Below are positions 53,665 to 63,270 of a stretch of 64,000 nt of DNA, piece after piece. Location: positions 1 to 64,000 of the forward strand of contig NZ_JAPKND010000010.1 of the NCBI RefSeq assembly GCF_026344035.1, given 5' to 3'. Within the stretch, counting starts at the first letter, position 1. Each line of letters opens with the position of its first letter. Source of the stretch: Alcaligenes endophyticus. Its GTDB lineage: Bacteria > Pseudomonadota > Gammaproteobacteria > Burkholderiales > Burkholderiaceae_B. Made by a program: the position numbers and the translations under genes. A model generated the notes under the pieces. That model did not search any database. It worked only from the letters and a program-made list of their open reading frames with translations, and was not told the DNA's origin.

Positions 53665-55176
53665 ATGAAAAAAAGAGCCATACGTTTTATTTTTCGCGGC
53701 CAGCCTCAAGAAGTCCAGCACAGCCCAACCACGCGCACTATTTTGCAGTATTTGCGCGAAGATGTCCGTTGCACTGGAACTAAAGAAGGTTGTGCCGAGG
53801 GGGACTGCGGTGCATGCACCGTCATGCTGGGGGAATTAGACGAACACGGTCACCTTGCCCTAAGGGCCGTCAACTCCTGTATTCAATTACTCCCTACCTT
53901 AGACGGAAAAGCGCTATACACGGTTGAAGACCTGGCTGCGGCTGACGGTACACTGCATCCTGTACAACAGGCCATGATGGACGCGCATGGCGCACAATGT
54001 GGATTTTGTACTCCAGGATTCCTCATGTCCTTATGGGGGCTTTACCTGCGTCACCAAGCACAAGCAACTATACCCACACGTCAAGAAATAGATGATGTGC
54101 TCAGTGGAAATTTGTGTCGTTGTACCGGCTATCGCCCCCTTATTGATGCTGCTTTACGCATGCATCAATATCCTTGCACTGAATTTGACCAGACCACCGT
54201 GACGGAGCAACTAAAGGCATTGCAAGCAGCGGGCCCCTTAGCTTACGAGTATCAAGGACAAACCTTCCACGCCCCCCAAACGCTCACTGAGCTTGCCCAG
54301 CTACGTGCTGATTATCCCGCCGCACGTCTGCTTGCGGGCAGCACCGATATAGGACTTTGGGTGACGCGTCAGTTTCGCGAACTGCCCCATTTAATTTATA
54401 CCGGACGCGTCGCTGAACTGCACCGCATCGAGCAACAAGGATCTGAGCTATACATTGGCGCAGCGGCACTGCTTAATCACGCCTACGATGCATTGCTTGA
54501 GTACTTTCCAGAGCTACACGAACTGCGTCATCGTTTTGCGTCCTATCCTATCCGTAACGCCGGCACCTTAGGCGGTAACGTAGCCAATGGCTCCCCGATT
54601 GGTGACTCCATGCCTTGGCTCATTGCTCTACGTGCTCAAATCGTATTACGCCAAGGCGCACGACTACGACAAATGCCCCTAGAGGACTATTACCTCGCTT
54701 ATCAAAAGACAGCGCTAGAAGTTGGCGAGTTTGTACAAGGCCTGCTCATTCCGCTTGACCGCGAGCACTGGCGTTTCCGCACTTATAAGCTGTCTAAACG
54801 GCATGACCAAGATATTTCTGCCGTCTGTGCCGCTTATGCCGTCAAGCTCGATGCGCAAGGTAATATCGAACAGGCGCGTGTCGCGTATGGCGGGATGGCT
54901 GCCACGCCAAAACGAGCGCACGCCTGCGAAGCCACTCTCCAAGGTCAACATTGGAACGAAGCCACTGCCCAATTTGGAATGCAAGCATTAGAACAAGACT
55001 TTCAACCTTTAAGCGATATGCGCGCATCGGCCCCCTATCGCCTGCTGAGCGCACAAAACCTCCTGTATCGCTTTTATTTGGAGACGCGGCCAGACGCACC
55101 ACTGGCCGCCCACCAGCTAAATGTATTTAGTCTTGCCAAGCAAAACGTATCATTTCACCAAGAGGGGCAAGCATGA
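53665..55176 (+). CDS. xdhA: Xanthine dehydrogenase small subunit (2Fe-2S and FAD)
   Basis: XdhA carries the electron-transfer part of the molybdenum enzyme that oxidises hypoxanthine and xanthine to uric acid. The first [2Fe-2S] cluster ligands are Cys43, Cys48, Cys51 and Cys72 (GCAEGDCGACTV); the second are Cys112, Cys115, Cys151 and Cys153 (CGFCTPGF, NLCRCTGYRP). The FAD domain starts near residue 200 (ARLLAGSTDIGLWV, RNAGTLGGNVANGSPIGD). The 503-residue length is normal. It overlaps xdhB by 4 bp (ATGA). Confidence 0.95.
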   Translation: MKKRAIRFIFRGQPQEVQHSPTTRTILQYLREDVRCTGTKEGCAEGDCGACTVMLGELDEHGHLALRAVNSCIQLLPTLDGKALYTVEDLAAADGTLHPVQQAMMDAHGAQCGFCTPGFLMSLWGLYLRHQAQATIPTRQEIDDVLSGNLCRCTGYRPLIDAALRMHQYPCTEFDQTTVTEQLKALQAAGPLAYEYQGQTFHAPQTLTELAQLRADYPAARLLAGSTDIGLWVTRQFRELPHLIYTGRVAELHRIEQQGSELYIGAAALLNHAYDALLEYFPELHELRHRFASYPIRNAGTLGGNVANGSPIGDSMPWLIALRAQIVLRQGARLRQMPLEDYYLAYQKTALEVGEFVQGLLIPLDREHWRFRTYKLSKRHDQDISAVCAAYAVKLDAQGNIEQARVAYGGMAATPKRAHACEATLQGQHWNEATAQFGMQALEQDFQPLSDMRASAPYRLLSAQNLLYRFYLETRPDAPLAAHQLNVFSLAKQNVSFHQEGQA

Positions 55177-57506
55177 GCACGACCCGTCCTCAACCCTCCA
55201 TGCCTAACTCATTTCGTCAAGTAGGCATAACCGCGCTGCACGAATCTGCACGCCTACATGTCACGGGGCAGGCCCATTACACGGATGACATACCCGAGCG
55301 GCAAGGCACCCTACATGCAGCGCTGGGGCTCTCATCGCACGCTCATGCACGTATCTTAGCGATGAATCTTGACGCAGTGCGCCAAGCCGAGGGAGTAGTC
55401 GCGGTTCTCACCTGCGCTGACATACCAGCCGACAACAACTGCGGCCCGGTTCTTAAGGACGACCCTATTTTGGCTGACGGCATGGTGCATTATATGGGGC
55501 AGCCCATTTTCGCGGTTATTGCACAAAGTCACGAACAGGCGCGTCGAGCAGCCCGCTTGGGAAGCATCGAGTACGAGCCTCTCCCGCCTATCCTTGGCCC
55601 ACGAGCAGCCAAACAAGCAAACACTGCCGTACTGCCCCCCATGCGTTTAGTTCAAGGTGATGCGGCGGCTGCCCTAGCACAAGCCCCTCATCGTCTACAA
55701 GGACAGTTTGAGTGTAACGGCCAAGAGCAGTTTTACTTGGAAGGGCAAATCGCCTACGCCATCCCTAACGAAGGCACCCTACACGTCTGGAGCTCCACTC
55801 AACACCCCAGTGAAATGCAGACTTTAGTGGCACGCGCATTAGGCATTGGTGTACATAAAGTACTTGTTGAATGCCGCAGAATGGGCGGTGGCTTCGGTGG
55901 TAAAGAATCACAATCTGCTCTGTACGCCTGCCTAAGCAGTATTGCTGCCTCGAAACTGCAACGCCCCGTTAAGTTGCGTCTTGATCGTGAAGACGACTTC
56001 ATGATCACTGGCAAACGTCATGGCTTTTACTACGAGTACGACATTGCCTTTGATGAGCAAGGTCGATTATTGGGCGCAGACGTAGACATGACCCTGAACT
56101 CTGGCTACTCCGCTGACCTTTCCGGCCCTGTCGCCACCCGTGCAATTTGCCATTTCGATAACGCCTATTACCTGGCGCACGCCGATCTACGTGCTCTGTG
56201 CGGACGTACTAATCAGCAGTCCAATACCGCCTTCCGCGGTTTCGGGGGCCCTCAGGGCGCACTACTCATGGAAGTCGTGCTCGACCGCATTGCTCGCTAT
56301 CTCAAGCTGGACCCTTTGGATGTGCGTAAAATCAACTTCTACGGCACCGAAGATAGAAACCTCACGCCCTATGACCAGGTGGTCAGCGATAACGTGATTC
56401 ATGAGTTGGTAGCCGAACTAGAGGCAAGCAGTCAATACCGCGAGCGCAGAGCGCAGATTGAGGATTTTAATCGGCATAGCCCTATTTTAAAGAAAGGCCT
56501 AGCGCTTACACCGGTTAAGTTCGGCATCTCTTTCAACATGCCCTCATTTAATCAAGCCGGCGCCCTCGTTCACACTTACCGCGATGGAACCGTACTGGTC
56601 AATCACGGTGGTACGGAAATGGGCCAAGGCTTAAATACTAAGGTGGCACAAGTGGTGGCGCACGAACTCGGCCTGCCCTTAAGCCACATACAAGTAAGCG
56701 CTACTGATACCAGTAAAGTGGCTAACACCTCTGCTACGGCAGCCTCAACGGGTACCGACCTCAACGGTAAAGCGGCACAAAACGCTGCTGCACAAATTCG
56801 GGCACGCTTACAAGAAATGCTCAGTGAGCGCTTTCACGTCGCGCCAGAACAGCAAGTCTTTGCCAATGCACAAGTTCAGGTGGGTGAGCAAACCTTTAGC
56901 TTTGCAGAGGTAGTGGAAATGGCTTACCAAGCTCGGATTCAGTTATGGTCCGACGGTTTTTACGCTACCCCTGGCTTGCATTGGGATGCCCAAAGCATGA
57001 AAGGACATCCGTTCTTCTATTTTTCGTATGGTGCGGCGGTAGCCGAAGTCGTGGTGGACACCCTAACAGGCGAGCACAAACTATTGCGCGCCGACCTACT
57101 GCATGATGTGGGCCAATCCATTAACCCAGACTTAGATCTAGGCCAAGTAGAAGGAGCTTTTATCCAAGGTATGGGTTGGCTAACCACTGAAGAACTAGTC
57201 TGGACCGACCAAGGTCGACTAAGTACAAACGCCCCCTCTACGTATAAGATCCCCGCCGTCAGTGACTGCCCTACTCAGTTCCATGTGGCCTTATATAAAA
57301 ACCGCAATCGGATGGACTCTATTCATCGGTCCAAAGCGGTAGGTGAACCTCCTTTATTGCTCGCATTTTGCGTGTTCAATGCCATTGTGGACGCTATTGC
57401 AAGCCTATCTGTAGAGCGTATCGAACCCGAACTCAATGCGCCCGCAACACCTGAAGCAGTATTAATGGCAATTACGGCTTTGCGCCGCAGGGCAAGCCAT
57501 GCATAA
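55173..57506 (+). CDS. xdhB: Xanthine dehydrogenase large subunit (molybdopterin-binding)
   Basis: A 777-residue large subunit that holds the Mo-pterin cofactor and active site. Motifs: QEQFYLEGQIAYAI, GGGFGGKESQ (pterin contact), AFRGFGGPQGALLMEVVLDR, and GGTEMGQGLNTKVAQ; the C-terminal active-site glutamate lies in KAVGEPPLLLA. It forms a heterotetramer with XdhA. It overlaps xdhA by 4 bp and xdhC by 8 bp, a strictly coupled operon. Confidence 0.95.
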   Translation: MSTTRPQPSMPNSFRQVGITALHESARLHVTGQAHYTDDIPERQGTLHAALGLSSHAHARILAMNLDAVRQAEGVVAVLTCADIPADNNCGPVLKDDPILADGMVHYMGQPIFAVIAQSHEQARRAARLGSIEYEPLPPILGPRAAKQANTAVLPPMRLVQGDAAAALAQAPHRLQGQFECNGQEQFYLEGQIAYAIPNEGTLHVWSSTQHPSEMQTLVARALGIGVHKVLVECRRMGGGFGGKESQSALYACLSSIAASKLQRPVKLRLDREDDFMITGKRHGFYYEYDIAFDEQGRLLGADVDMTLNSGYSADLSGPVATRAICHFDNAYYLAHADLRALCGRTNQQSNTAFRGFGGPQGALLMEVVLDRIARYLKLDPLDVRKINFYGTEDRNLTPYDQVVSDNVIHELVAELEASSQYRERRAQIEDFNRHSPILKKGLALTPVKFGISFNMPSFNQAGALVHTYRDGTVLVNHGGTEMGQGLNTKVAQVVAHELGLPLSHIQVSATDTSKVANTSATAASTGTDLNGKAAQNAAAQIRARLQEMLSERFHVAPEQQVFANAQVQVGEQTFSFAEVVEMAYQARIQLWSDGFYATPGLHWDAQSMKGHPFFYFSYGAAVAEVVVDTLTGEHKLLRADLLHDVGQSINPDLDLGQVEGAFIQGMGWLTTEELVWTDQGRLSTNAPSTYKIPAVSDCPTQFHVALYKNRNRMDSIHRSKAVGEPPLLLAFCVFNAIVDAIASLSVERIEPELNAPATPEAVLMAITALRRRASHA

Positions 57507-58515
57507 GTGCTTAACTCCCGCTTTGGCACACTTACATGACGGCGAGCACGTGGTGTTATGCACCGTCATTCGCACATTAGGATCGACACCACGTGAAATC
57601 GGTGCGCGAATGCTGGTGAGCAAAACCAAACAATGGCAAACGATAGGCGGGGGCAGACTGGAATGGGAAGTAGCAGAACAAGCGCAAGCCTTACTCATGC
57701 AAGCGCCAGAGTACAATTGGTTAGTACGTCGTTATGCACTAGGCCCAAGTCTAGGACAATGTTGCGGCGGAACCGTAGAAATACTATTTGAGTACTTAGA
57801 CGCTAGCGACATTCCCGTGCTTGAGAATATGTTGACTAGCTACACTCTTCATCAAGCAGTGCAACGTCACGTCGAGCTCTACCCTCAACAACACCGTCAT
57901 AGCTATTGCATACCGGCTACGCACTCACACTCGTCGTTTATACAAGCTGAACAAAACTTTATTTGGCAAGACGTACTCCAACCGGCCCCGTTACATATTT
58001 ATCTTTTTGGTGCTGGCCACGTAGGTAACGCCCTGATTCATATTTTAGGCACCCTGCCCTGCCGTGTTTGTTGGATAGACGAACGCGCCGAACAGTTTCC
58101 ATCCCACACTCCAGAAAATGTCACGCTTGAGGCGACAGACATTCCTGAAGCGATTATTGAGCAAGCGCCAGCCAATAGTTACTTCCTTGTCATGACACAC
58201 AATCATGACCTCGACCTGCATCTATGCCTGCACATATTGCGCCATACGCAACCCGCCTACCTTGGGCTTATTGGCTCACTAACCAAACGAGCACGTTTTT
58301 TAAAGCGTCTACAACAACAAGGTTGTAGCCCGCAACAACTCGATGCTCTCGTTTGCCCTATGGGTATTCCAGGCATAGAGGGAAAGGCCCCCGCCTTGAT
58401 TGCCGTAGCTGTTGCTGCTGAAATTTTGCAACATGCACAAGCATTACAATTGCTACCCACAGAAAAGCAATCTGCCAAGACACTTTCACAAGGACCTCAA
58501 CTCACCCATGTCTGA
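57499..58515 (+). CDS. xdhC: XdhC molybdenum-cofactor insertion/sulfuration factor
   Basis: A 338-residue XdhC, which binds molybdenum cofactor, protects it, and hands the sulfurated form to XdhB. The N-terminal XdhC domain has TLGSTPREIGARM and GGGRLEWEV, and CCGGTVEI holds the conserved cysteine pair. The C-terminal Rossmann half has IYLFGAGHVGNALI. It ends 8 bp into the guanine deaminase start, so expression is coupled. Confidence 0.93.
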   Translation: MHKCLTPALAHLHDGEHVVLCTVIRTLGSTPREIGARMLVSKTKQWQTIGGGRLEWEVAEQAQALLMQAPEYNWLVRRYALGPSLGQCCGGTVEILFEYLDASDIPVLENMLTSYTLHQAVQRHVELYPQQHRHSYCIPATHSHSSFIQAEQNFIWQDVLQPAPLHIYLFGAGHVGNALIHILGTLPCRVCWIDERAEQFPSHTPENVTLEATDIPEAIIEQAPANSYFLVMTHNHDLDLHLCLHILRHTQPAYLGLIGSLTKRARFLKRLQQQGCSPQQLDALVCPMGIPGIEGKAPALIAVAVAAEILQHAQALQLLPTEKQSAKTLSQGPQLTHV

Positions 58516-59818
58516 TAACAAACAATACGCTTGGCGTACTCAACTTATCTATTTTATTAATGATCCAGTCACCCATCCCCACGACTGCGTACGGCACCAC
58601 ACAGACGGCTTGCTGATCGTTCAAAATGGTCAGATTGTGGCCGCCGGTGATTATCATCAGACCCAACATTTGCTGCATCATGATGCCCTGTTGCAACTGC
58701 TGCCTAACAATATCATTATGCCGGGCCTGATAGATACCCATATTCATTACCCGCAAACCGATATTATTGCCTCGCCCGCTGAAGGCCTATTACCTTGGTT
58801 AGAAACATACACCTTTCCGGCAGAAAGCCGCTTTAGCGACCCCGAATTGGCCGCTGAAGTAAGCAAGGTTTTTCTTGACGAACTGCTGCGCAATGGCACG
58901 ACCACTGCTTCGGTTTACGGCAGTGTTCATGTAAGTTCAGTTGATGCTTTATTCAATGAAAGCCATGCTCGCAACTTGCGTATGATCGCTGGCAAGGTCA
59001 TGATGGACAGAAATTGCCCAGAGTATCTACAAGACACGGCAGAATCAGGCGCCCGTGACTCCGAAGCCTTAATTCAACGCTGGCATGGAAAAGGCCGTCA
59101 ATCTTATGCCTTAACGCCTCGCTTCGCCCCGACCTCCACCCCTGAGCAATTGGGCGCCTGTGGCGAGTTAGCCAAACATTACCCTGATGTCTATTTGCAA
59201 ACTCACGTGGCAGAAAACAAAGACGAGATTGCTTGGGTCAGTGAGCTCTTTCCCAATAACCGTAGCTACTTAGACGTCTACGATAGCTATGGTCTATTAC
59301 GTCCCCGCTCCATATACGGGCATAGCATCTGGTTAGACGAGACCGATCGTTTACGCATGCACGACACCGGCAGCGTTGCAGCGCATTGCCCGACATCCAA
59401 CCTCTTTCTTGCCAGCGGTCTGTTTGATTTTCAATCTATGCAAGATAATCAAGTCATGCATACCTTGGCCACCGATGTAGGCGGTGGTACCTCCTTTTCT
59501 ATGCTACGCACCATGAATGAGGCTCACAAAGTGGCACGTTTAAAAGGCTACCACTTAAGCGCTTTATCCATGTTTTACTTGGCCACATTAGGGGCCGCCC
59601 GAGCACTAGAACTAGACACGCAAATAGGCAACCTAGAAAGTGGTAAGGAAGCAGACTTTATTATTCTGGACCCTGCCTGCACTCCCCTAATGGAACGTCG
59701 TATGCAAGGGGTCAACTCGTTAGAAGAGTTGCTATTTTTATTTGCAATATTAGGTGATGACCGAGCAATTAAGGCTACTTATAGCGCCGGCGTCTGTGTA
59801 CATCAACGCAACGCTTAA
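58508..59818 (+). CDS. guaD: Guanine deaminase
   Basis: Guanine deaminase converts guanine to xanthine, the substrate of the preceding XdhABC. The 436-residue amidohydrolase has the zinc ligands in PGLIDTHIHYPQTD, the guanine-specific LPWLETYTFPAE, then QTHVAE, and GHSIWLDETDRLRM. CPTSNLFLASGLFD and ATDVGGGTSFSMLRTM complete the site. The ATG at 58508 (MSDNKQY) overlaps xdhC by 8 bp; an upstream frame to 58412 is only the overlap region. It closes the four-gene purine catabolic operon. Confidence 0.94.
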   Translation: MSDNKQYAWRTQLIYFINDPVTHPHDCVRHHTDGLLIVQNGQIVAAGDYHQTQHLLHHDALLQLLPNNIIMPGLIDTHIHYPQTDIIASPAEGLLPWLETYTFPAESRFSDPELAAEVSKVFLDELLRNGTTTASVYGSVHVSSVDALFNESHARNLRMIAGKVMMDRNCPEYLQDTAESGARDSEALIQRWHGKGRQSYALTPRFAPTSTPEQLGACGELAKHYPDVYLQTHVAENKDEIAWVSELFPNNRSYLDVYDSYGLLRPRSIYGHSIWLDETDRLRMHDTGSVAAHCPTSNLFLASGLFDFQSMQDNQVMHTLATDVGGGTSFSMLRTMNEAHKVARLKGYHLSALSMFYLATLGAARALELDTQIGNLESGKEADFIILDPACTPLMERRMQGVNSLEELLFLFAILGDDRAIKATYSAGVCVHQRNA

Positions 59819-59833
59819 TATAAAACAATGCTT

Positions 59834-61153
59834 TTAAGGCTGTACATCTAATAAAAAACAGGTGCCTACGGGCATGTCGGCATGCTTGCTTAGCACCTGT
59901 AGATCCCAGTTTTGACTCACTGCAACCTGACGTGCCAAAGCTAAACCCAAGCCGTGTTGCACCACTGCGGCAGTATCCTCGGTGGAAAATTGATACCCGC
60001 AGCTAAATCCTCGTGTGAAAATTAACTCTTGCTCTTCGGATGCAATGCCTGGCCCTGTATCTTGAACCGCCAATACATGACCATATTGCCAAGAGACGCG
60101 AACCTCGCTACCACTAGCGTGCTTACATATATTGCGAAACAAAACCCTCACAATCATGAAGAGCGCTTGGGAGTCTAAGGTAAGACTAATCCCCTGCTTA
60201 GGCAACTCACACAAACGTACGCCACGTTGCTCCGCCTCTAGCGCTACGCTCCCCCATACTTGCTCCAGAAACTCGGCTAAAACTATCGTTTCCTGAACAC
60301 TAGGACGTAAACTATGTACCTGCTCGGCAGCCGACAAACTTTGACTAATTGCATCCACTTGCCCTTGCATACGAGCCAAGCGTCTACTAGCCGATTCTTC
60401 ATGTACATTTAAAGCTAGAAGCTCAGCATCACTGCGTAAACTCGCTAAGGAAGTGCGGATCTCGTGACTCAAATTCGCTGCAAAAGCTCTTTCGTGGCTG
60501 AGTAGGCCATCCACCTGATCTTGCATACGATTAAAGGCGTGCACGAGACGCCCCGCCTCATCGTCTTGGGCGATTGGCAAATTAGCCTTGCCAGGACCCC
60601 ATCTTTCTAGATGGCGAGTTAACACCAATAAGGGCTGCACCGCGCGCCGAGCTAGTAACCCTGCACCCACAAAGACTAACAGCAATATTCCGCCACCATA
60701 AAGCAACATATCTCGGGCAAACTGGTGTACCCGCTGCTCGTGAGGACTGGCATCATAATAAAGCGTTAAACGCCCTTGGGGGGTGTCTTGGATAAGCGCA
60801 TGGACAGTGATTCCATCGCCATGCCATTCGTGCAAACCTGGTGATAAGGACTGCAAAAAAGACGGTGTAACGTTTGACTGGCCTGCAGGCGTCCACCACA
60901 CCTGTAACTCTGAACCAAGCTGCTCAGCTTGATAATGATAATTTTGCCTGAGCTGATCTACGTCGACCAGGCGCATCTGCGCCTCTGAGAGCAGCATCGC
61001 ATTGACTAAGTCGTCCTCCATATGCGCAAACGCGATATACGCCAATAGCCCAAACACGCACAGCAGTAACGTGACCAGTAAGGCCATCGCGCGCGCCACT
61101 CGATGTTGAATGGAACGACGCGGCGGATAGAGCCATTTGAACAAAATACGCAT
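59834..61153 (-). CDS. Sensor histidine kinase of a two-component system
   Basis: A 439-residue membrane kinase: two TM helices (about 20-43 and 150-170) enclose a short periplasmic domain of about 105 residues. Then come a HAMP-like region, the dimerisation domain with phospho-accepting His230 (SHEIRTSLASLRSD), an N box (FRNICKHAS) and a G box (DTGPGIA). It follows the response regulator by one base, so both are made together. The stimulus is unknown; the small periplasmic domain and the operon with a methyltransferase-like membrane protein suggest an envelope signal. Confidence 0.9.
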   Translation of the reverse strand: MRILFKWLYPPRRSIQHRVARAMALLVTLLLCVFGLLAYIAFAHMEDDLVNAMLLSEAQMRLVDVDQLRQNYHYQAEQLGSELQVWWTPAGQSNVTPSFLQSLSPGLHEWHGDGITVHALIQDTPQGRLTLYYDASPHEQRVHQFARDMLLYGGGILLLVFVGAGLLARRAVQPLLVLTRHLERWGPGKANLPIAQDDEAGRLVHAFNRMQDQVDGLLSHERAFAANLSHEIRTSLASLRSDAELLALNVHEESASRRLARMQGQVDAISQSLSAAEQVHSLRPSVQETIVLAEFLEQVWGSVALEAEQRGVRLCELPKQGISLTLDSQALFMIVRVLFRNICKHASGSEVRVSWQYGHVLAVQDTGPGIASEEQELIFTRGFSCGYQFSTEDTAAVVQHGLGLALARQVAVSQNWDLQVLSKHADMPVGTCFLLDVQP

Positions 61154-61154
61154 A

Positions 61155-61838
61155 TTAATTGGGCACTGCCAGCCTCCAGCCCAGACCTGGCAACGTGTCT
61201 ATTTCTCCTGCTCCCGAATCACTTAAAGCGCGTCGCAGCAAATGTATTTGGCTACGTAAAGCCTCAGCAGAAGGAGGCCCCTCTGGCCATACTATTTTTT
61301 CTAAAGCTTTGCGACTAAGCACTGCCCCCGGGCGACGCATCAAAGCCTCCAGAATTTGTCGTGTTTTAAAACTCAGATGCAAAAGCTGTCCATCCACCTT
61401 GACCAGCGCCGTATCCAAATCATACTCTAAACAATTCCACCGCAGCACCCCATAGCTGGGCTCCAGACCTTGGCCGCGACGAAGTAAGACTCGTAATCTA
61501 GCCTCCACTTCAGCTAGGGCAAAAGGTTTCACCAAATAATCATCCGCACCTAAATCAAACGCAGTTAGCTTACTTTCTAACTGATTTCTTGCCGTTAATA
61601 CTAATACCGGTAAAGCCAGACGCTCACGCTTACGCATCACCTGTAATACTCCATAACCGTCCAAGCCAGGCAAGCCCAAATCTAAAATCATGGCGTCAAT
61701 CCCGCCTTGCTCAAGCAAACTAATAGCACCATGGCCATCGTATGCCGCATCAGGCTCGAACCCCTTCATTTCAAGATAGGTATACAGATTTTCTGCGATA
61801 GTCATATCATTTTCGACGATCAAGATACGCATTGACAT
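61155..61838 (-). CDS. OmpR/PhoB-family response regulator
   Basis: A 227-residue regulator. The receiver domain (about 4-120) has acidic pocket Glu9-Asp11, phospho-acceptor Asp53 (MILDLGLPG) and Lys in YLVKPF. The C-terminal winged helix (about 130-225) has LSFKTRQILEALMRRPGAVLSR and the recognition helix AEALRSQIHLLRRAL. The order in the operon is methyltransferase-like gene, regulator (17-bp gap), kinase (1-bp gap). Confidence 0.93.
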   Translation of the reverse strand: MSMRILIVENDMTIAENLYTYLEMKGFEPDAAYDGHGAISLLEQGGIDAMILDLGLPGLDGYGVLQVMRKRERLALPVLVLTARNQLESKLTAFDLGADDYLVKPFALAEVEARLRVLLRRGQGLEPSYGVLRWNCLEYDLDTALVKVDGQLLHLSFKTRQILEALMRRPGAVLSRKALEKIVWPEGPPSAEALRSQIHLLRRALSDSGAGEIDTLPGLGWRLAVPN

Positions 61839-61855
61839 GATGGCTACTACCCTGA

Positions 61856-63160
61856 TTAAGGTAAACGTAACAAGACAGGTAAATAAGCTTGTGTCTGTGC
61901 CCAGTGTATGCCAATAAACAACGGCACACTCACTAAATAGGGCAACGCATCCCGTAAAGTACTAGTTAACGCGGGCAAACAAACCATTAATTGAGCAGGG
62001 CTGTGCCACTGCTGCCAACGAGGCCAAAACCGCGGCACTGTCGCGCAATAGTGATCAAACTCATCAGCAAATATCTTACGCAACAATAACTCTTCCTCGG
62101 CGATAACCTTGCTAAACACACCATATACAATGCCACCCATTAATAAGGCCAAACAAGCACTGCCAGACTGTGCTCCCATACCCACGGCAGCCATCACCGA
62201 AAATACATATAAAGGATTACGACTAATCGAGTAAGGTCCAGCCGAAATTAAACTTTGCCCTTTGTATCCGCCTAGATATAAGGTACACCAACAACGTCCT
62301 ATTATCGCGAGCACTATCAGAGCAAGGCCCACGCTGCGTACTAACTCAATCAAATACCCCTGTTGCCACACAGGGGCTAAGAACGGAACCACTGCTATTA
62401 GCAAAAAACCATAGTTACGAAAGGTGCGGCGACGACGCACCTGTATGCCTGACAAGAACGCCCAGGTCTGGTGAATATCTCCCTGCCCTCGTCGACGATA
62501 ATCCGCACGCTCATAGGCTAACCACAAGGGGTAAAACATAATGCTGCACCACAACCACACCATCATCAAAGCGCTTATACAGTTGGCAAGATCCCCTTCG
62601 CCCAACAATAGTACGCGCAAGCTCATCAAGAGTACACTCAGCGTACCCAGCCACAGGCCCAAGCGTTGAATACTCGGTAACGACAATACATGACCAGCAA
62701 AATACAAACTAAATAATCCAGCCGCTAGAACCACCCAATTATTAGGCAAAGGTAAGCTGTATTCGCATAATAAGCAGCCTGCTTTACCTTGGTCCGAACC
62801 GAACCACTCAAACATAAAAAACCAACCGACCACCAGCACTAGTAAAGAAAACACAATACGCCGCCGCACTTGGCCTACGTGCAGCACTCGCTTCTGGGTA
62901 AGGGCGCCCATTTTATACATGGCGTAGCAAAGGCTAGCCAACACTATGGCCATATATAAGTACGTACTGATCTGAATGAATTCGGGAGACAAACTGGTTT
63001 GCATACGCTGCTCTATAGCTACCCGCCAACTAGGTCCTATATCTTGCAAATAGATTCGGCTCAAACCCATTAACCACAGTAATAAGATGGAGACGCCCAC
63101 GATATGGCTAAGAAAATAGGTGGCGGCACTACGACGTAAAAACTGCAAAGAATGACTCAT
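61856..63160 (-). CDS. Polytopic membrane protein with C-terminal isoprenylcysteine-methyltransferase-like domain
   Basis: A 434-residue inner-membrane protein with about ten helices. The C-terminal region (about 300-400) matches the ICMT/PEMT-like family: ISAGPYSISRNPLYVFSVMAAVGMG, shortened here to its core GPYSISRNPLYV, and EEELLLRKIFADEFDHYC, the SAM-binding RHPxY-like and E-E motifs. The N-terminal half has its own helices and a Cys pair (GCLLCE). Bacterial relatives methylate membrane lipids or unknown small groups. It precedes the two-component genes and is probably controlled with them. Substrate unknown. Confidence 0.75.
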   Translation of the reverse strand: MSHSLQFLRRSAATYFLSHIVGVSILLLWLMGLSRIYLQDIGPSWRVAIEQRMQTSLSPEFIQISTYLYMAIVLASLCYAMYKMGALTQKRVLHVGQVRRRIVFSLLVLVVGWFFMFEWFGSDQGKAGCLLCEYSLPLPNNWVVLAAGLFSLYFAGHVLSLPSIQRLGLWLGTLSVLLMSLRVLLLGEGDLANCISALMMVWLWCSIMFYPLWLAYERADYRRRGQGDIHQTWAFLSGIQVRRRRTFRNYGFLLIAVVPFLAPVWQQGYLIELVRSVGLALIVLAIIGRCWCTLYLGGYKGQSLISAGPYSISRNPLYVFSVMAAVGMGAQSGSACLALLMGGIVYGVFSKVIAEEELLLRKIFADEFDHYCATVPRFWPRWQQWHSPAQLMVCLPALTSTLRDALPYLVSVPLFIGIHWAQTQAYLPVLLRLP

Positions 63161-63171
63161 GACGGCTCTAA

Positions 63172-63197
63172 CAAAAATGAGCTCACACTGCGTGAGC
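63172..63197 (-). terminator. Terminator between rluE and the methyltransferase-like operon
   Basis: In leftward RNA, GCTCAC (63197-63192) and GTGAGC (63186-63181) form a 6-bp stem with a 5-base loop, followed by TCATTTTTGT. This is a plausible intrinsic terminator, ending rluE transcription 12 bp before the next leftward gene. Confidence 0.5.
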
Positions 63198-63270
63198 CGA
63201 TAGACGTCATTCTAGGAATACGAGCGTGAAACTTGCGTTGAAGCCTGCCTCTTTAGGCAGCGACACTAAG

